This document shows positions 9,473 through 18,135 of a stretch of 64,000 nt of DNA, piece after piece (positions within the stretch are counted from its first letter, which is position 1; each line of letters starts with the position of its first letter). Source of the stretch: Desulfobulbaceae bacterium (GTDB lineage Bacteria; Desulfobacterota; Desulfobulbia; Desulfobulbales; Desulfobulbaceae); assembly GCA_003508005.1 (NCBI GenBank), contig DNUE01000058.1, forward strand, positions 115,117-179,116. Reading direction: 5' to 3'. Below the pieces are notes generated by a model. It was not told the origin of the DNA and did no database searches. It saw only the letters and a list, made by a program, of their open reading frames with translations. Position numbers and translations under genes: made by a program.

Positions 9473-10692
9473 CCTCTCTGCCTTCTCATTGCCCCTCCTG
9501 CGGGCAACCGCTAACGGGAAACCCATTCTATCACCGCGCGGATGTCCCGACCAACAGCGTCATCCTCTGCGACACGCAAGCCAGGGCGCTCTGCCTGGCC
9601 AGGGGCGATATCGCCCTGGTCAGGTGCCCAACCTGCAGCCTGATCTTCAACCGTGACTATGAACCCAGTCTTTGTCTGTACAATGAGCGCTACGAAGAAA
9701 GCCAGTCCCACTCCGAGGTGTTCTCAGCCTTTCACCAGGATCTGGCCTCCGCCCTGGTGGAAAAGTTCGGTTTGCGCAACCGGACCATCCTGGAAATAGG
9801 CTGCGGCAAGGGCGATTTCCTGCATCTTCTTTGCCGCCTGGGGGACAACCGGGGCATCGGCTTCGATCCAACCTATGTCCCGGAAAGGTCCTGCGCCGCC
9901 GCATTCGGGCAGGTGACCATCCACCGCCGCCGCTTCCCGAAATCCTATGACGGCCCCGCCCCGGACTGCATCGTCTGCAAGATGACCCTGGAACATATTC
10001 AGGAGGTGCGGGCCTTTCTGCTGGACATCCGGGAGGCAATCCGGCCGGGGCATGCGCCCGTGGTCATTTTCCAGGTGCCGGATAGCGAACCGATCCTCGC
10101 CGAATGCCGCTTCTGGGACATCTACTACGAACACTGCTCCTATTTCACCCGGCCGGCGCTGGCCCTGCTTTTCCAGCGGTGCGGGTTCCAGGTCCTGGAC
10201 ATCGCCAGCGCGTATGACCGCCAGTACCTGATCATCGAGGCCCGGCCGGCCGAGAATCAACCTGCCCCTGTGGGCGAAAACAGTGCAGCCGAGGGGATCT
10301 CCGCGCTTGTCGCCGCCTTCGCTGCCGAAGTTCCTGCGCATATCCAGGGCTGGCGCGACCTGCTCAGTGAGATGCACCGCACCGGCGGCAGGATTGCACT
10401 GTGGGGAGGCGGCTCCAAGGCTGTCGCCTTTCTCACCACCCTGGGGATTACGGATGAGATCCAGCTGGTGGTCGATATCAACCCGCACAAACAGAACACC
10501 TTCCTGCCCGGCACCGCTTTCCGCCTCGTTGCTCCCGAGGAACTGACCAGGCTCAGGCCCGACCTGGTCCTGGCCATGAATCCGATGTACCTGGAAGAAA
10601 TCGGCAAACGGCTCAAGCAGATGGGGCTGGAACCGGCGGTGCTTCCCCTGGCAGGGGAAACGTTGCACCGGCTGGCCCGGGAGAAACCCTGA
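9469..10692 (+). CDS. SAM-dependent methyltransferase of the C-methyltransferase superfamily
   Basis: 407 residues. An N-terminal zinc-ribbon-like CPSCG...CPTCS pair is followed by a class I SAM domain (motif I ILEIGCGKGDFL; GIGFDPTYV) and a C-terminal domain with LWGGGSKAVAFL and VDINPHKQNTFLPG. These are the hallmarks of the TylCIII-like architecture also seen at 6801. The acidic motif after beta-4 reads KMTLEHIQEV. It is closely similar in layout to the next gene, so the pair probably arose by duplication and may methylate different sugars or positions. ATGA overlap with the previous gene and one-base overlap with the next indicate coupled translation. Confidence 0.78.
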   Translation: MTSLPSHCPSCGQPLTGNPFYHRADVPTNSVILCDTQARALCLARGDIALVRCPTCSLIFNRDYEPSLCLYNERYEESQSHSEVFSAFHQDLASALVEKFGLRNRTILEIGCGKGDFLHLLCRLGDNRGIGFDPTYVPERSCAAAFGQVTIHRRRFPKSYDGPAPDCIVCKMTLEHIQEVRAFLLDIREAIRPGHAPVVIFQVPDSEPILAECRFWDIYYEHCSYFTRPALALLFQRCGFQVLDIASAYDRQYLIIEARPAENQPAPVGENSAAEGISALVAAFAAEVPAHIQGWRDLLSEMHRTGGRIALWGGGSKAVAFLTTLGITDEIQLVVDINPHKQNTFLPGTAFRLVAPEELTRLRPDLVLAMNPMYLEEIGKRLKQMGLEPAVLPLAGETLHRLAREKP

Positions 10693-11882
10693 TGCCGGGG
10701 GGATTTTTCAGCATGGCCTGCCTGGTCTGCGGCAGGACCAAGGCCCGGCCGGTCATCCGGATAGCCGACGTCCCGCTGCTCTGCAATTTCCTCTACCCCG
10801 CCAAAGAAGATGCGCTTCGGGCGGAAAAAGGGGTCATTGACCTGGTGTTTTGTCCCCACTGCGGCCATCTCTATAATAGGACCTTTGCCCAGGACCAGAT
10901 ACGCTACCGGCCGGGGTATGAGAACGCCCTCCACTATTCCGGCCTGTACCGGCAGTACGCGGAGGAAGAGGTCCAACGGCTCCTGACCCGATACCTTCTC
11001 GCCGGCCGCCGGGTGCTGGACATCGGCTGCGGCGACGGCGCATTTCTCAGGCTGTTCCGGCAGAAAGGACAGTGCCGGGGCATCGGCTTCGACCCCGCGA
11101 TCGAACCGGGCGCGGCCACCTCCTTCTCCGACGGCGGGATCAGGATCATCCCGGACACCTTTTCCGGCCGTTCCGATGAAACCGGCGCCGATCTGTATGT
11201 TGCCCGCCAGGTCCTGGAGCACCTTGCCGCACCGCTCGACTTCCTCGCGACAATCCGCTCGGCCATGGACAGCGACCGATCCGTCCTCTTCCTGGAAGTT
11301 CCGGACGGATCCTCCCTCCTCGCGCAGTGTTCGCTCTGGGACCTCATCTACGAGCACGTTTCCTTCTTTACCGCCGCCTCCCTCGCCTATCTCCTGGGCC
11401 TGGCCAGCTTTTCCTCCGCCCCCCCGCGGTCGGTCTTTTCCGGCCAGTACCTGGCCGTGGATGCCTTTCCCGCCGAACCCTCCGTCCTGTCGAACAACGA
11501 GCTCATCCGGGAAGGCATCGCGGAAACCGGGCGATTGCTCGAGGGGTTTCCCGCATGCTGCCTTGCCCGCAAGCAAAGGGCGGAGAACCTGCTCAAAACC
11601 GCGCTCACCGGTGGCCGGCGGGCCGTGGTCTGGGGGGCCGGATCAAAAGGCATCGCCTTTCTCAACAGCCTGCCGGCAGGAGCGGACATTTCCTTCGTCA
11701 TCGATATCAATCCGAACAAGCAGGGAAAATTTGTCCCCGGCTCCGGCCAGCAGGTCATGGGGCCGGAGTTTCTGGCCGACTACCGGCCGGACACGGTCTT
11801 CATCGCCAACGACATCTACCGCGAGGAAATCCGGTCCCGTCTTGACGCGCTCAGGATTGCGGCCAGGATCCACTGCCTATGA
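10692..11882 (+). CDS. SAM-dependent methyltransferase, paralogue of the preceding gene
   Basis: 396 residues with the same layout as its neighbour: CLVCG...CPHCG zinc pair, SAM motif I VLDIGCGDGAFLRLF, GIGFDPAIEPG, then RQVLEHLAAPLDF. Its C-terminal domain has VWGAGSKGIAFLNSL and VIDINPNKQGKFVPG. Conserved blocks shared with the 9469 protein include LWDLIYEHVSFF here versus FWDIYYEHCSYF there. The start shares one base with the previous stop (TGATG). An in-frame ATG eight codons downstream is an alternative start. Substrate is unknown; the context argues for a surface-glycan sugar. Confidence 0.78.
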   Translation: MPGGFFSMACLVCGRTKARPVIRIADVPLLCNFLYPAKEDALRAEKGVIDLVFCPHCGHLYNRTFAQDQIRYRPGYENALHYSGLYRQYAEEEVQRLLTRYLLAGRRVLDIGCGDGAFLRLFRQKGQCRGIGFDPAIEPGAATSFSDGGIRIIPDTFSGRSDETGADLYVARQVLEHLAAPLDFLATIRSAMDSDRSVLFLEVPDGSSLLAQCSLWDLIYEHVSFFTAASLAYLLGLASFSSAPPRSVFSGQYLAVDAFPAEPSVLSNNELIREGIAETGRLLEGFPACCLARKQRAENLLKTALTGGRRAVVWGAGSKGIAFLNSLPAGADISFVIDINPNKQGKFVPGSGQQVMGPEFLADYRPDTVFIANDIYREEIRSRLDALRIAARIHCL

Positions 11883-13798
11883 ACGACACCCGCCGAAACC
11901 TCCTGATCTGCACCCTGCTCGCGGCTCTTGTCACCGCAGTCTTCTCGCAGGTGCTGTCCTTCGGCTTCGTCAATTACGACGACCCGATCTACATCACCGA
12001 AAACAGGCATATCCAGCAGGGCCTTACCCCGGCCACGGTCAGGTGGGCCTTCACCACCCACCTGCACGGCCATTACCACCCGCTGACCTGGCTCAGCCAT
12101 GCCGCCGACTTCCAGCTTTTCGGCCTTGACCCGGCCGGCCACCATTTCTCCGGTTTTCTGCTCCACCTTCTCAACACCCTGCTCCTGTTCCTGGCCCTCA
12201 GGAAGATGACCGGGGCCGCCTGGGCAAGCGGTTTTGCCGCAGCCCTGTTCGCGGTCCATCCCCTGCATGTCGAGCCGGTTGCCTGGGTAGCCGACCGCAA
12301 GGACCTGCTTTTCGGTTTTTTCTGGATCCTGTCCCTGTGGCTCTATGCCGGTTATGTGGAGAAGAAATCGTCCTGGTACCTGTTCCTGCTCATGCTGACC
12401 TATCTGCTGGGGCTCCTCGCCAAGACCATGATGATCACCCTGCCCCTGGTCCTGCTGCTTCTCGATTTCTGGCCCCTGCAGCGGACCGGGAGAACGGCCG
12501 CGCCGCCCTGTCGCCCGGATATCCCCCCCTCCTCCCCGGTCCGGCTTCTCCTGGAAAAGTCGGGACTGCTGCTGATCGCCGCCATCTTTGTTCTGATCAC
12601 CACCGGCGCCATGCAGGACCTGAGGGTGGAAACCAAGGTTCTGTCGCCCTTCTGGCACTACGATTTTCTTCTGTTCCTCCTGCATTACCTGGAAAAATTC
12701 GTCTGGCCGGTCCGGCTGACCGTGCTCTATCCTTATGCCGAGAACCCCGCCCTTGCTCTTCTCCTCCTGGGGGGAGCCTGCCTGGCCGCCATCACCCTGA
12801 TCGCCCTTCTCACCCGCCGGCGACTTCCCTTCCTTCTCACCGGCTGCCTGTGGTTTCTCGTCACCCTGCTGCCGGTGGCCGGGCTCATCCACGGCGGGCC
12901 GCACCGGGTGGCGGACCGCTACACCTACATTCCGCTGATCGGCCTGATCATCGCCCTGGCGTGGACATGGAAGACGCTTGGCGAAAGAGGCCGGACCTGG
13001 AACCGGGTGATGGCGGCGGCGGCCTGCGTGCTGCTGACGGTTTTCTCCGTGCTCAGCTGGCAGCAGGCCGGCCGCTGGCGCTCAAGCCGCAGCCTGTTCG
13101 AGCACGCGGTCAGCATCTATCCCGGCAACTGGGTGGCGCACAACAACCTGGGCGACGCCCTGGACCGGCAGGGGAATACACAGGAGGCCATCGACCGCTA
13201 CCGGACCGCCCTGCGCATCAAACCCGACTACGCGAGGGCCAGCTACAATCTGGGCAATACCCTGGCTTCGCTCGGCAGGCGGGAGGAGGCGCTGCAGCAT
13301 TACCTGGCGGCCCTGGCCATCTTCCCTGAATTTGCCGAAGCGCACAATAATGCGGGGGCCCTGCTTTCCCAAAAGAAACGCTTCCTGGAGGCCCGGGTCC
13401 ACTTCAGCGCGGCCCTGGCCCTGCAGCCGGACTATGCGGATGCCCAAAACAACCTGCGCGACCTTTCGGCCCTGCTTCGGGACCTCGAGGAAAAAATCGC
13501 CGCCGTCCGAAAGCAGCTTGCAGTTGACCCGGACAACGCTGACCTGCACAACAATCTGGGCCTGCTCTACCGCGAGGGCGGGGACTCGGCGCAGGCCGAG
13601 CGCCATTTCCGGGAAGCCCTGCGGATCAACCCCGAATTTGCCGGCGCCCGCAACAATCTCGGCATCCTCTATGCCGAGAGAGGCGATTTTGCGCGGGCAA
13701 CGGAACAGTTTCAGGAGGCGGTGGACCTGGATCCGGAATTTGCCGGGGCCCGGATCAACCTGGAACGGGCCAGGTCGGTTAGCGAACAGAATAAATAA
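11879..13798 (+). CDS. TMTC-like polytopic membrane protein with C-terminal TPR repeats
   Basis: 639 residues. The N-terminal about 400 residues form ten or so membrane helices. A first-loop acidic pair (FGFVNYDDPIYI) and HPLHVEPVAWVADRKDLL are hallmarks of bacterial relatives of the eukaryotic TMTC O-mannosyltransferases (GT-C fold). The remaining 240 residues are about six TPRs, e.g. AHNNLGDALDRQGNTQEAID, ASYNLGNTLASLGRREEAL and LHNNLGLLYREGGDSAQAE. A lipid-linked sugar transferase acting on exported protein is the family-based guess; bacterial members are not characterised well enough to be firm. It closes the sugar operon, overlapping the preceding gene by 4 bases. Confidence 0.75.
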   Translation: MNDTRRNLLICTLLAALVTAVFSQVLSFGFVNYDDPIYITENRHIQQGLTPATVRWAFTTHLHGHYHPLTWLSHAADFQLFGLDPAGHHFSGFLLHLLNTLLLFLALRKMTGAAWASGFAAALFAVHPLHVEPVAWVADRKDLLFGFFWILSLWLYAGYVEKKSSWYLFLLMLTYLLGLLAKTMMITLPLVLLLLDFWPLQRTGRTAAPPCRPDIPPSSPVRLLLEKSGLLLIAAIFVLITTGAMQDLRVETKVLSPFWHYDFLLFLLHYLEKFVWPVRLTVLYPYAENPALALLLLGGACLAAITLIALLTRRRLPFLLTGCLWFLVTLLPVAGLIHGGPHRVADRYTYIPLIGLIIALAWTWKTLGERGRTWNRVMAAAACVLLTVFSVLSWQQAGRWRSSRSLFEHAVSIYPGNWVAHNNLGDALDRQGNTQEAIDRYRTALRIKPDYARASYNLGNTLASLGRREEALQHYLAALAIFPEFAEAHNNAGALLSQKKRFLEARVHFSAALALQPDYADAQNNLRDLSALLRDLEEKIAAVRKQLAVDPDNADLHNNLGLLYREGGDSAQAERHFREALRINPEFAGARNNLGILYAERGDFARATEQFQEAVDLDPEFAGARINLERARSVSEQNK

Positions 13799-13915
13799 GC
13801 GGCCGCCGGGTTCTCCTTGGTAATCTCTTCCCCGTATGGTAAAATAAAAAAGATAACCCATAATTGACGATTCATTCGGGCGCTTGATAGAGTTGTAACT
13901 TGCAAGGAGGGAGCA

Positions 13916-15220
13916 ATGGTGCGAAGATTGACACAGATCAGCTTTCTGGGAGCGGCTTTTCTGGTATTGACCGCCTGTCCGGGGCTGGCCGCAAATTATG
14001 ACTGGGGAACGACCGGGGTTTCGGACACCACGGTGGTCAACAATATCGAGCAGCTGACCGACAACCCCTACAACGACGGGGTGGTCAGCGGGGATTACCC
14101 CACCTCCAGCGGTTTCGCCCCCCATCCCTGGAACAGCACCGGCGACTGGATCGTCTATACGGCCAATACTACCGATATCAACTCCTCGGGAAACAAGGAA
14201 ATCTTCGTCAGCAGACCGGACGGCACCGGCAAAACACGGCTCACCGACAACTTGCTCGAGGATTCCAACGCGAGCTTCGGCACGGACGGCAGGATCTATT
14301 TTGAACGGTTTAACGGGTCCAGTCATTATGAGATCTGGCGGATGGACAGCGACGGGACGAATCCCGCCAACCTGACCGCCGCCCATTCAGGCATGCAGTA
14401 CGAGCGAAAAGTCGCTCCCAGCCCGGACAGCAGCAAAATTTCCTACTGGTCCAACAATGCCCTCTGGGTCGCCAATGCCGACGGAACCGGTCCGGTCCAG
14501 GTTTCAAAGACGGGGTTCGAGCTTGCAGACTATAATGGAAATTACGGGTGGAGCCCTGATTCCAGCCGGCTGGCCTATAACTGCTACGTTACTACAGATA
14601 CGACGGGCTACCAGTGGACCTACCAAATCTGCGTGGTCAATGCGGACGGGACGGGACACGACCAGCTGACCGACACTCTCCCTGGCAGTGGCCAAAATTC
14701 CTGGCCGGTCTGGAGCCCGGACGGCAGCAAAATCGCTTTCCTGCAGGAATCGAGTCCGGAATACATGGTCAGGACCATCAATCCAGACGGCAGCGGACTC
14801 GTATCGGTGGATGCGTTTTCCTACAGTGCCCCTGGCTGGACGAATCACAACGGCCCTCTTTCCTGGAGTCCAGACTCCAACTGGCTCGCCTACACAAAAC
14901 GATGGTATAACGGTCCACCCGACTATACCGATTACTATACCATCCACATGGCCAATGTGAACACCCTGGTAAAACACCAATTGACCCAGGACTACAGTGA
15001 CTATGCGCCCTTCTGGAGCCCGACGGGGGGCCAGATCCTGTTCGCCGACAGTTCAAACTACAGCTCCCGTGATGCCAACGACGCTTTTGGCACCGGCACC
15101 GGGAACAACGGCGGAGACCTCCTGCTCATCAACCTGATCGGGGAGTACGCCCCACCAACAGTAACCCGGTTCCCCTGGCCGATGTTCCTGCCGGCCATCG
15201 AAAAGGCCGGGAAAAAATAA
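13916..15220 (+). CDS. secreted TolB/PD40-type beta-propeller protein with FPWPMFLPAI tail
   Basis: 434 residues with a Sec signal peptide (about residues 9-25, cut near LAANYD). The body is a series of PD40/WD40-like propeller blades, each with the form GTxxxLTD plus WSPDSSxLAY: KEIFVSRPDGTGKTRLTDN, SPDSSKISYWSNN, WSPDSSRLAYNC, WSPDGSKIAFLQ, WSPDSNWLAYTK. Such propellers bind protein or ligand partners. The last 17 residues, FPWPMFLPAI then a Lys-rich end, lie outside the propeller and recur in two other secreted proteins of this window. A consensus Shine-Dalgarno (AAGGAGG) sits 5 bases before the ATG. A strong terminator follows, so it is a single-gene unit. Confidence 0.8.
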   Translation: MVRRLTQISFLGAAFLVLTACPGLAANYDWGTTGVSDTTVVNNIEQLTDNPYNDGVVSGDYPTSSGFAPHPWNSTGDWIVYTANTTDINSSGNKEIFVSRPDGTGKTRLTDNLLEDSNASFGTDGRIYFERFNGSSHYEIWRMDSDGTNPANLTAAHSGMQYERKVAPSPDSSKISYWSNNALWVANADGTGPVQVSKTGFELADYNGNYGWSPDSSRLAYNCYVTTDTTGYQWTYQICVVNADGTGHDQLTDTLPGSGQNSWPVWSPDGSKIAFLQESSPEYMVRTINPDGSGLVSVDAFSYSAPGWTNHNGPLSWSPDSNWLAYTKRWYNGPPDYTDYYTIHMANVNTLVKHQLTQDYSDYAPFWSPTGGQILFADSSNYSSRDANDAFGTGTGNNGGDLLLINLIGEYAPPTVTRFPWPMFLPAIEKAGKK

Positions 15221-15242
15221 TCCTGCGAAAAGACCCTTCTCC

Positions 15243-15282
15243 AGCCCCCTCCGGAGTTTCTCCGCGGGGGGCTTTCTTTTTT
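15243..15282 (+). terminator. rho-independent terminator
   Basis: A GC-rich hairpin (left arm AGCCCCCTCCGGAG, loop TTT, right arm CTCCGCGGGGGGCT, with one mismatch and one wobble) is followed by TTCTTTTTT. It lies 22 bases after the stop of the propeller gene and would end its transcript. Confidence 0.85.
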
Positions 15283-15291
15283 CCCTAAAAT

Positions 15292-15376
15292 CCGGGGACA
15301 GATTGAATTTTTCCGCCAACCTCAGGGGACTGAATTTTTTTCGCATTGTTCTTGGCGAAAATCATTTTGTCCCCGG
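15292..15376. repeat. intergenic palindromic element with GGGGACA core
   Basis: Inverted arms at 15292-15319 (starting CCGGGGACAGATTGAATTTT) and 15352-15376 (ending TTTTGTCCCCGG, beginning TTGGCG) flank an AT-rich middle. The same GGGGACA/TGTCCCC core occurs at 21417-21480 and in degraded form near 42630, 44627 and 50059. It resembles dispersed REP-like elements; no gene is seen in it. Confidence 0.6.
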
Positions 15377-15416
15377 TATAACAATATCCCGTACCGAGTT
15401 TTGGTGATAATCAAAA

Positions 15417-15460
15417 TAAAAAAAGGGTTTACAAGATACGGCGGTATCCGGTAAACCCTT
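15417..15460 (-). terminator. rho-independent terminator of tRNA-Cys
   Basis: Read on the minus strand, AAGGGTTTAC pairs with GTAAACCCTT over 10 bp; an inner GATAC/GTATC pairing lies in the loop. Seven T follow directly. It sits 10 bases beyond the tRNA 3' end. Confidence 0.88.
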
Positions 15461-15469
15461 GGTGTTTTC

Positions 15470-15544
<75 letters not shown>

Positions 15545-15672
15545 GTTGTGCACGGTGAGGCACTTTATACCAAAGTTTCCAGATTTGACAAGGGGAAAGC
15601 GTGCAAAATTCGTTTGGCGGTGATTCCTGGGCCATGCGCCAAAAGGGCTTTCCGCGGCGGGGAAAGGCATAG

Positions 15673-16404
15673 ATGGGAACATCGCTGGAAACCCTGGCGC
15701 AGGATAACCGGGAACAGCTTGCCGCGCTGCAGGAGCGGATCGGCTACCGCTTCCGCGATGTCCGGCTGCTGCAGCAGGCGCTGATCCACAGCTCATTCGC
15801 CTTCGAGCGGATGAAGAGCCCCAGGCACAACGAGACCCTGGAGTTTCTGGGGGACGCGGTGCTCGACCTGGCCCTTGGCCATCTCCTCTTCACCCGCTTC
15901 CCGGAAATGCGCGAGGGCAAGCTGAGCAAGATCCGGGCCTCCCTCGTCAACGAAACAGGGCTGGCGGAAATGGCCCGCGCCATAGGCCTGGGCGGGCATA
16001 TGCTGCTGGGCCACGGAGAGCATTCCTCCGGCGGGGAAGAAAAATCGTCCATCCTTTCCTGCGCCTACGAGGCGATGCTCGGCGCCCTCTTTCTCGACGG
16101 CGGCTTTGATGAGGCCCAGGCCTTTGTCCGCCGGTGGTTCGAGCCGCTGATCGAGAGGCCCCATATCGAGCTGCTGGCAACGGATGCCAAGAGCGGCCTG
16201 CAGGAGGTGCTGCAGGAACAATACAATGAAGGGCCGTCCTATGTGCTGGAAGAGGAGATCGGCCCCGCCCATGCCAGGGTCTTTACCGTTTCCGTGCGGT
16301 TCAGGGCCGAGACCATGGGCACCGGCACGGCATCCAGCAAAAAAGAGGCCGAGCAGCGGGCGGCCAGGGCCGCCCTGGACAGGCTCAACGCCGAGGACCA
16401 TTGA
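15673..16404 (+). CDS. rnc: ribonuclease III
   Basis: 243 residues, normal for RNase III (about 225-250). The catalytic signature reads NETLEFLGDAVLDLA, with the second acidic cluster in YEAMLGALFLDGG; the usual NERLEFLGD has Thr for Arg here. The C-terminal double-stranded RNA-binding domain starts near DAKSGLQEVLQEQ and ends with SSKKEAEQRAARAAL. It cuts double-stranded RNA in rRNA maturation and mRNA turnover. A purine-rich GAAAGG precedes the ATG. It converges with the FAD-enzyme gene, 15 bases apart. Confidence 0.95.
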   Translation: MGTSLETLAQDNREQLAALQERIGYRFRDVRLLQQALIHSSFAFERMKSPRHNETLEFLGDAVLDLALGHLLFTRFPEMREGKLSKIRASLVNETGLAEMARAIGLGGHMLLGHGEHSSGGEEKSSILSCAYEAMLGALFLDGGFDEAQAFVRRWFEPLIERPHIELLATDAKSGLQEVLQEQYNEGPSYVLEEEIGPAHARVFTVSVRFRAETMGTGTASSKKEAEQRAARAALDRLNAEDH

Positions 16405-16419
16405 GTGAACAACCTGCCA

Positions 16420-17994
16420 TTACTCTTCATGATACTGCTGCTCCGTATTGACCTGCCAGATTGCATCCTTTGAGCTTTCGCCATTGATGATGTTTTGCAC
16501 GGCGGCCATGGCGGTCAGCATCGAATGGTCCATATTGTTGTAGCGGTGCATGCCGTTTCTGCCGATAAGAAAGAGATTGGCAATCTGATCCGTAAAACCC
16601 CTCAGTTCATCAAACTTGTCGTAGGTTCCGAAATATGCCGGATACGTTTTCAATTGACGAATAATTGTTGAATCCAAAACATCTTCTGAATCAATAAAAT
16701 TGATCGAGACCAATTCGTTAACAGCAAATTCCTGTATTTCCAGGTCAGTTTTGTTCCAGAACCAATCTCCTTCATTGCAGAAGTACTCAAGCCCTATCCA
16801 TACGTGATCCGTATCTCTAACCATATACGGACTCCAGTTATTGTAAATCTGCATTCTCCCAACCTGGACATCCTTTTCCTGAATATAAATCCAATTGTCA
16901 GGGATACTATTGTTAAGAGTCTTTATCTTCGTATCATTTGTAATTTTTAATTTTTTCAACAAAACGCCGATTGTTATGAAATCACGATAAAGCAGTCCTT
17001 CGGCAATTTCTCTTATGCGGCCGGGGACATATGCAGATGGAAAACACGCGATGAGATCCTTCATCGGCATGGTCGAGAATGCATAATCGCATTCCACAGC
17101 ATGGGTTTCTCCTGTTGTTGTATCAAGGATGCTGAGAGCGGTGATGTTTTTTTCACCAATATCCAGACCGACTACCTGATGGTTCAGGTATATTTCACCT
17201 CCCATTGCCTGCACCTGCCTGGCAACTTCTTCCCAAAGCTGTCCCGGCCCCAGTTTGGGGTACAGAAACTGTTCAATCAATGAGGTTTCCGTTTTTTTCT
17301 GGGAAAGCGTGCGCGCGCCACCGAATTGTTTTCGCAAGGCGTGCATCGCCGCCTTTGTTATCGATAGCCCTTTGATCCTTTGCGCGCCCCAGATGGCAGG
17401 TATCCGGTCACAGGGTACGCCCCAGACTTTTTCCGTGTAACTTTTGAAAAAATAAGTATAGAGTTCCCGGCCGAACCTGCTGATCAGAAAATCCTCAAGC
17501 GTATTCACCTTGCTGAGGGGTGATACTTTTACCTTGAGATAACTGATTCCTATTTTAAGTATTCTGAACCAGCCCAGGTTCGTAACTGTTTTGCAGGATA
17601 GCGATACGGGATAATTAAACAAAGCGCGTTGAAAAAAATACCGCGACATCCTTCTGCGGATGAGCATGACAAGATCCGTTCGTTCAGGATCCGCGCCTGT
17701 TTTTTTCTCTGCCAGCAAGGCCTCCCGCCCCAGCATTTTATCATCCAATGCCGGTTGGTCCTGGAGCGGCATGATATTTTGCCACCATTCCATGACAAGG
17801 GTGGATTTTGAAAAAAATCTGTGCCCACCGATATCGAGGCGATTCCCTTTGAAATTGACAGTTTTTGCGAGCCCGCCGATATCGTTGCTCATTTCGTATA
17901 TATAGGGTTTAATATCGGATTTTGTGAGCAGTTCATAGGCGGCGGTAAGACCTGCCGGCCCGGCGCCGATAATTATCGCCTTCTTCTGTCCCAT
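16420..17994 (-). CDS. FAD-dependent oxidoreductase related to UDP-galactopyranose mutase
   Basis: 524 residues from the ATG at 17994, which directly precedes the dinucleotide-binding motif IIIGAGPAGLTAAYEL; the frame is open further upstream, but that part has no family resemblance and would run across the divergent gene's start. Other landmarks are LDIGGHRFFSKS, TYFFKSYTEKVWGVPCD, and the C-terminal FAD contact NLFLIGRNGMHRYNNMDHSM. This subfamily is common beside glycosyltransferase loci and is annotated as UGM-like or protoporphyrinogen-oxidase-like; the reaction is not established. The gene is visibly AT-richer than its neighbours (many AAA, ATT and TTT codons), suggesting transfer. It may serve the sugar locus upstream. 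Confidence 0.82.
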   Translation of the reverse strand: MGQKKAIIIGAGPAGLTAAYELLTKSDIKPYIYEMSNDIGGLAKTVNFKGNRLDIGGHRFFSKSTLVMEWWQNIMPLQDQPALDDKMLGREALLAEKKTGADPERTDLVMLIRRRMSRYFFQRALFNYPVSLSCKTVTNLGWFRILKIGISYLKVKVSPLSKVNTLEDFLISRFGRELYTYFFKSYTEKVWGVPCDRIPAIWGAQRIKGLSITKAAMHALRKQFGGARTLSQKKTETSLIEQFLYPKLGPGQLWEEVARQVQAMGGEIYLNHQVVGLDIGEKNITALSILDTTTGETHAVECDYAFSTMPMKDLIACFPSAYVPGRIREIAEGLLYRDFITIGVLLKKLKITNDTKIKTLNNSIPDNWIYIQEKDVQVGRMQIYNNWSPYMVRDTDHVWIGLEYFCNEGDWFWNKTDLEIQEFAVNELVSINFIDSEDVLDSTIIRQLKTYPAYFGTYDKFDELRGFTDQIANLFLIGRNGMHRYNNMDHSMLTAMAAVQNIINGESSKDAIWQVNTEQQYHEE

Positions 17995-18135
17995 AACAAT
18001 TTTGGCAAGTTCTCGGTATTTCGAGTAGTGTGGGTGAGCAAATCCTCTGATTATACTACGTGTGCAAGCGTCCCTATCGGACGTTTGTCTGCTTATACCC
18101 CATTTAACCATAATAAATAACAGTTTGATAGAATA

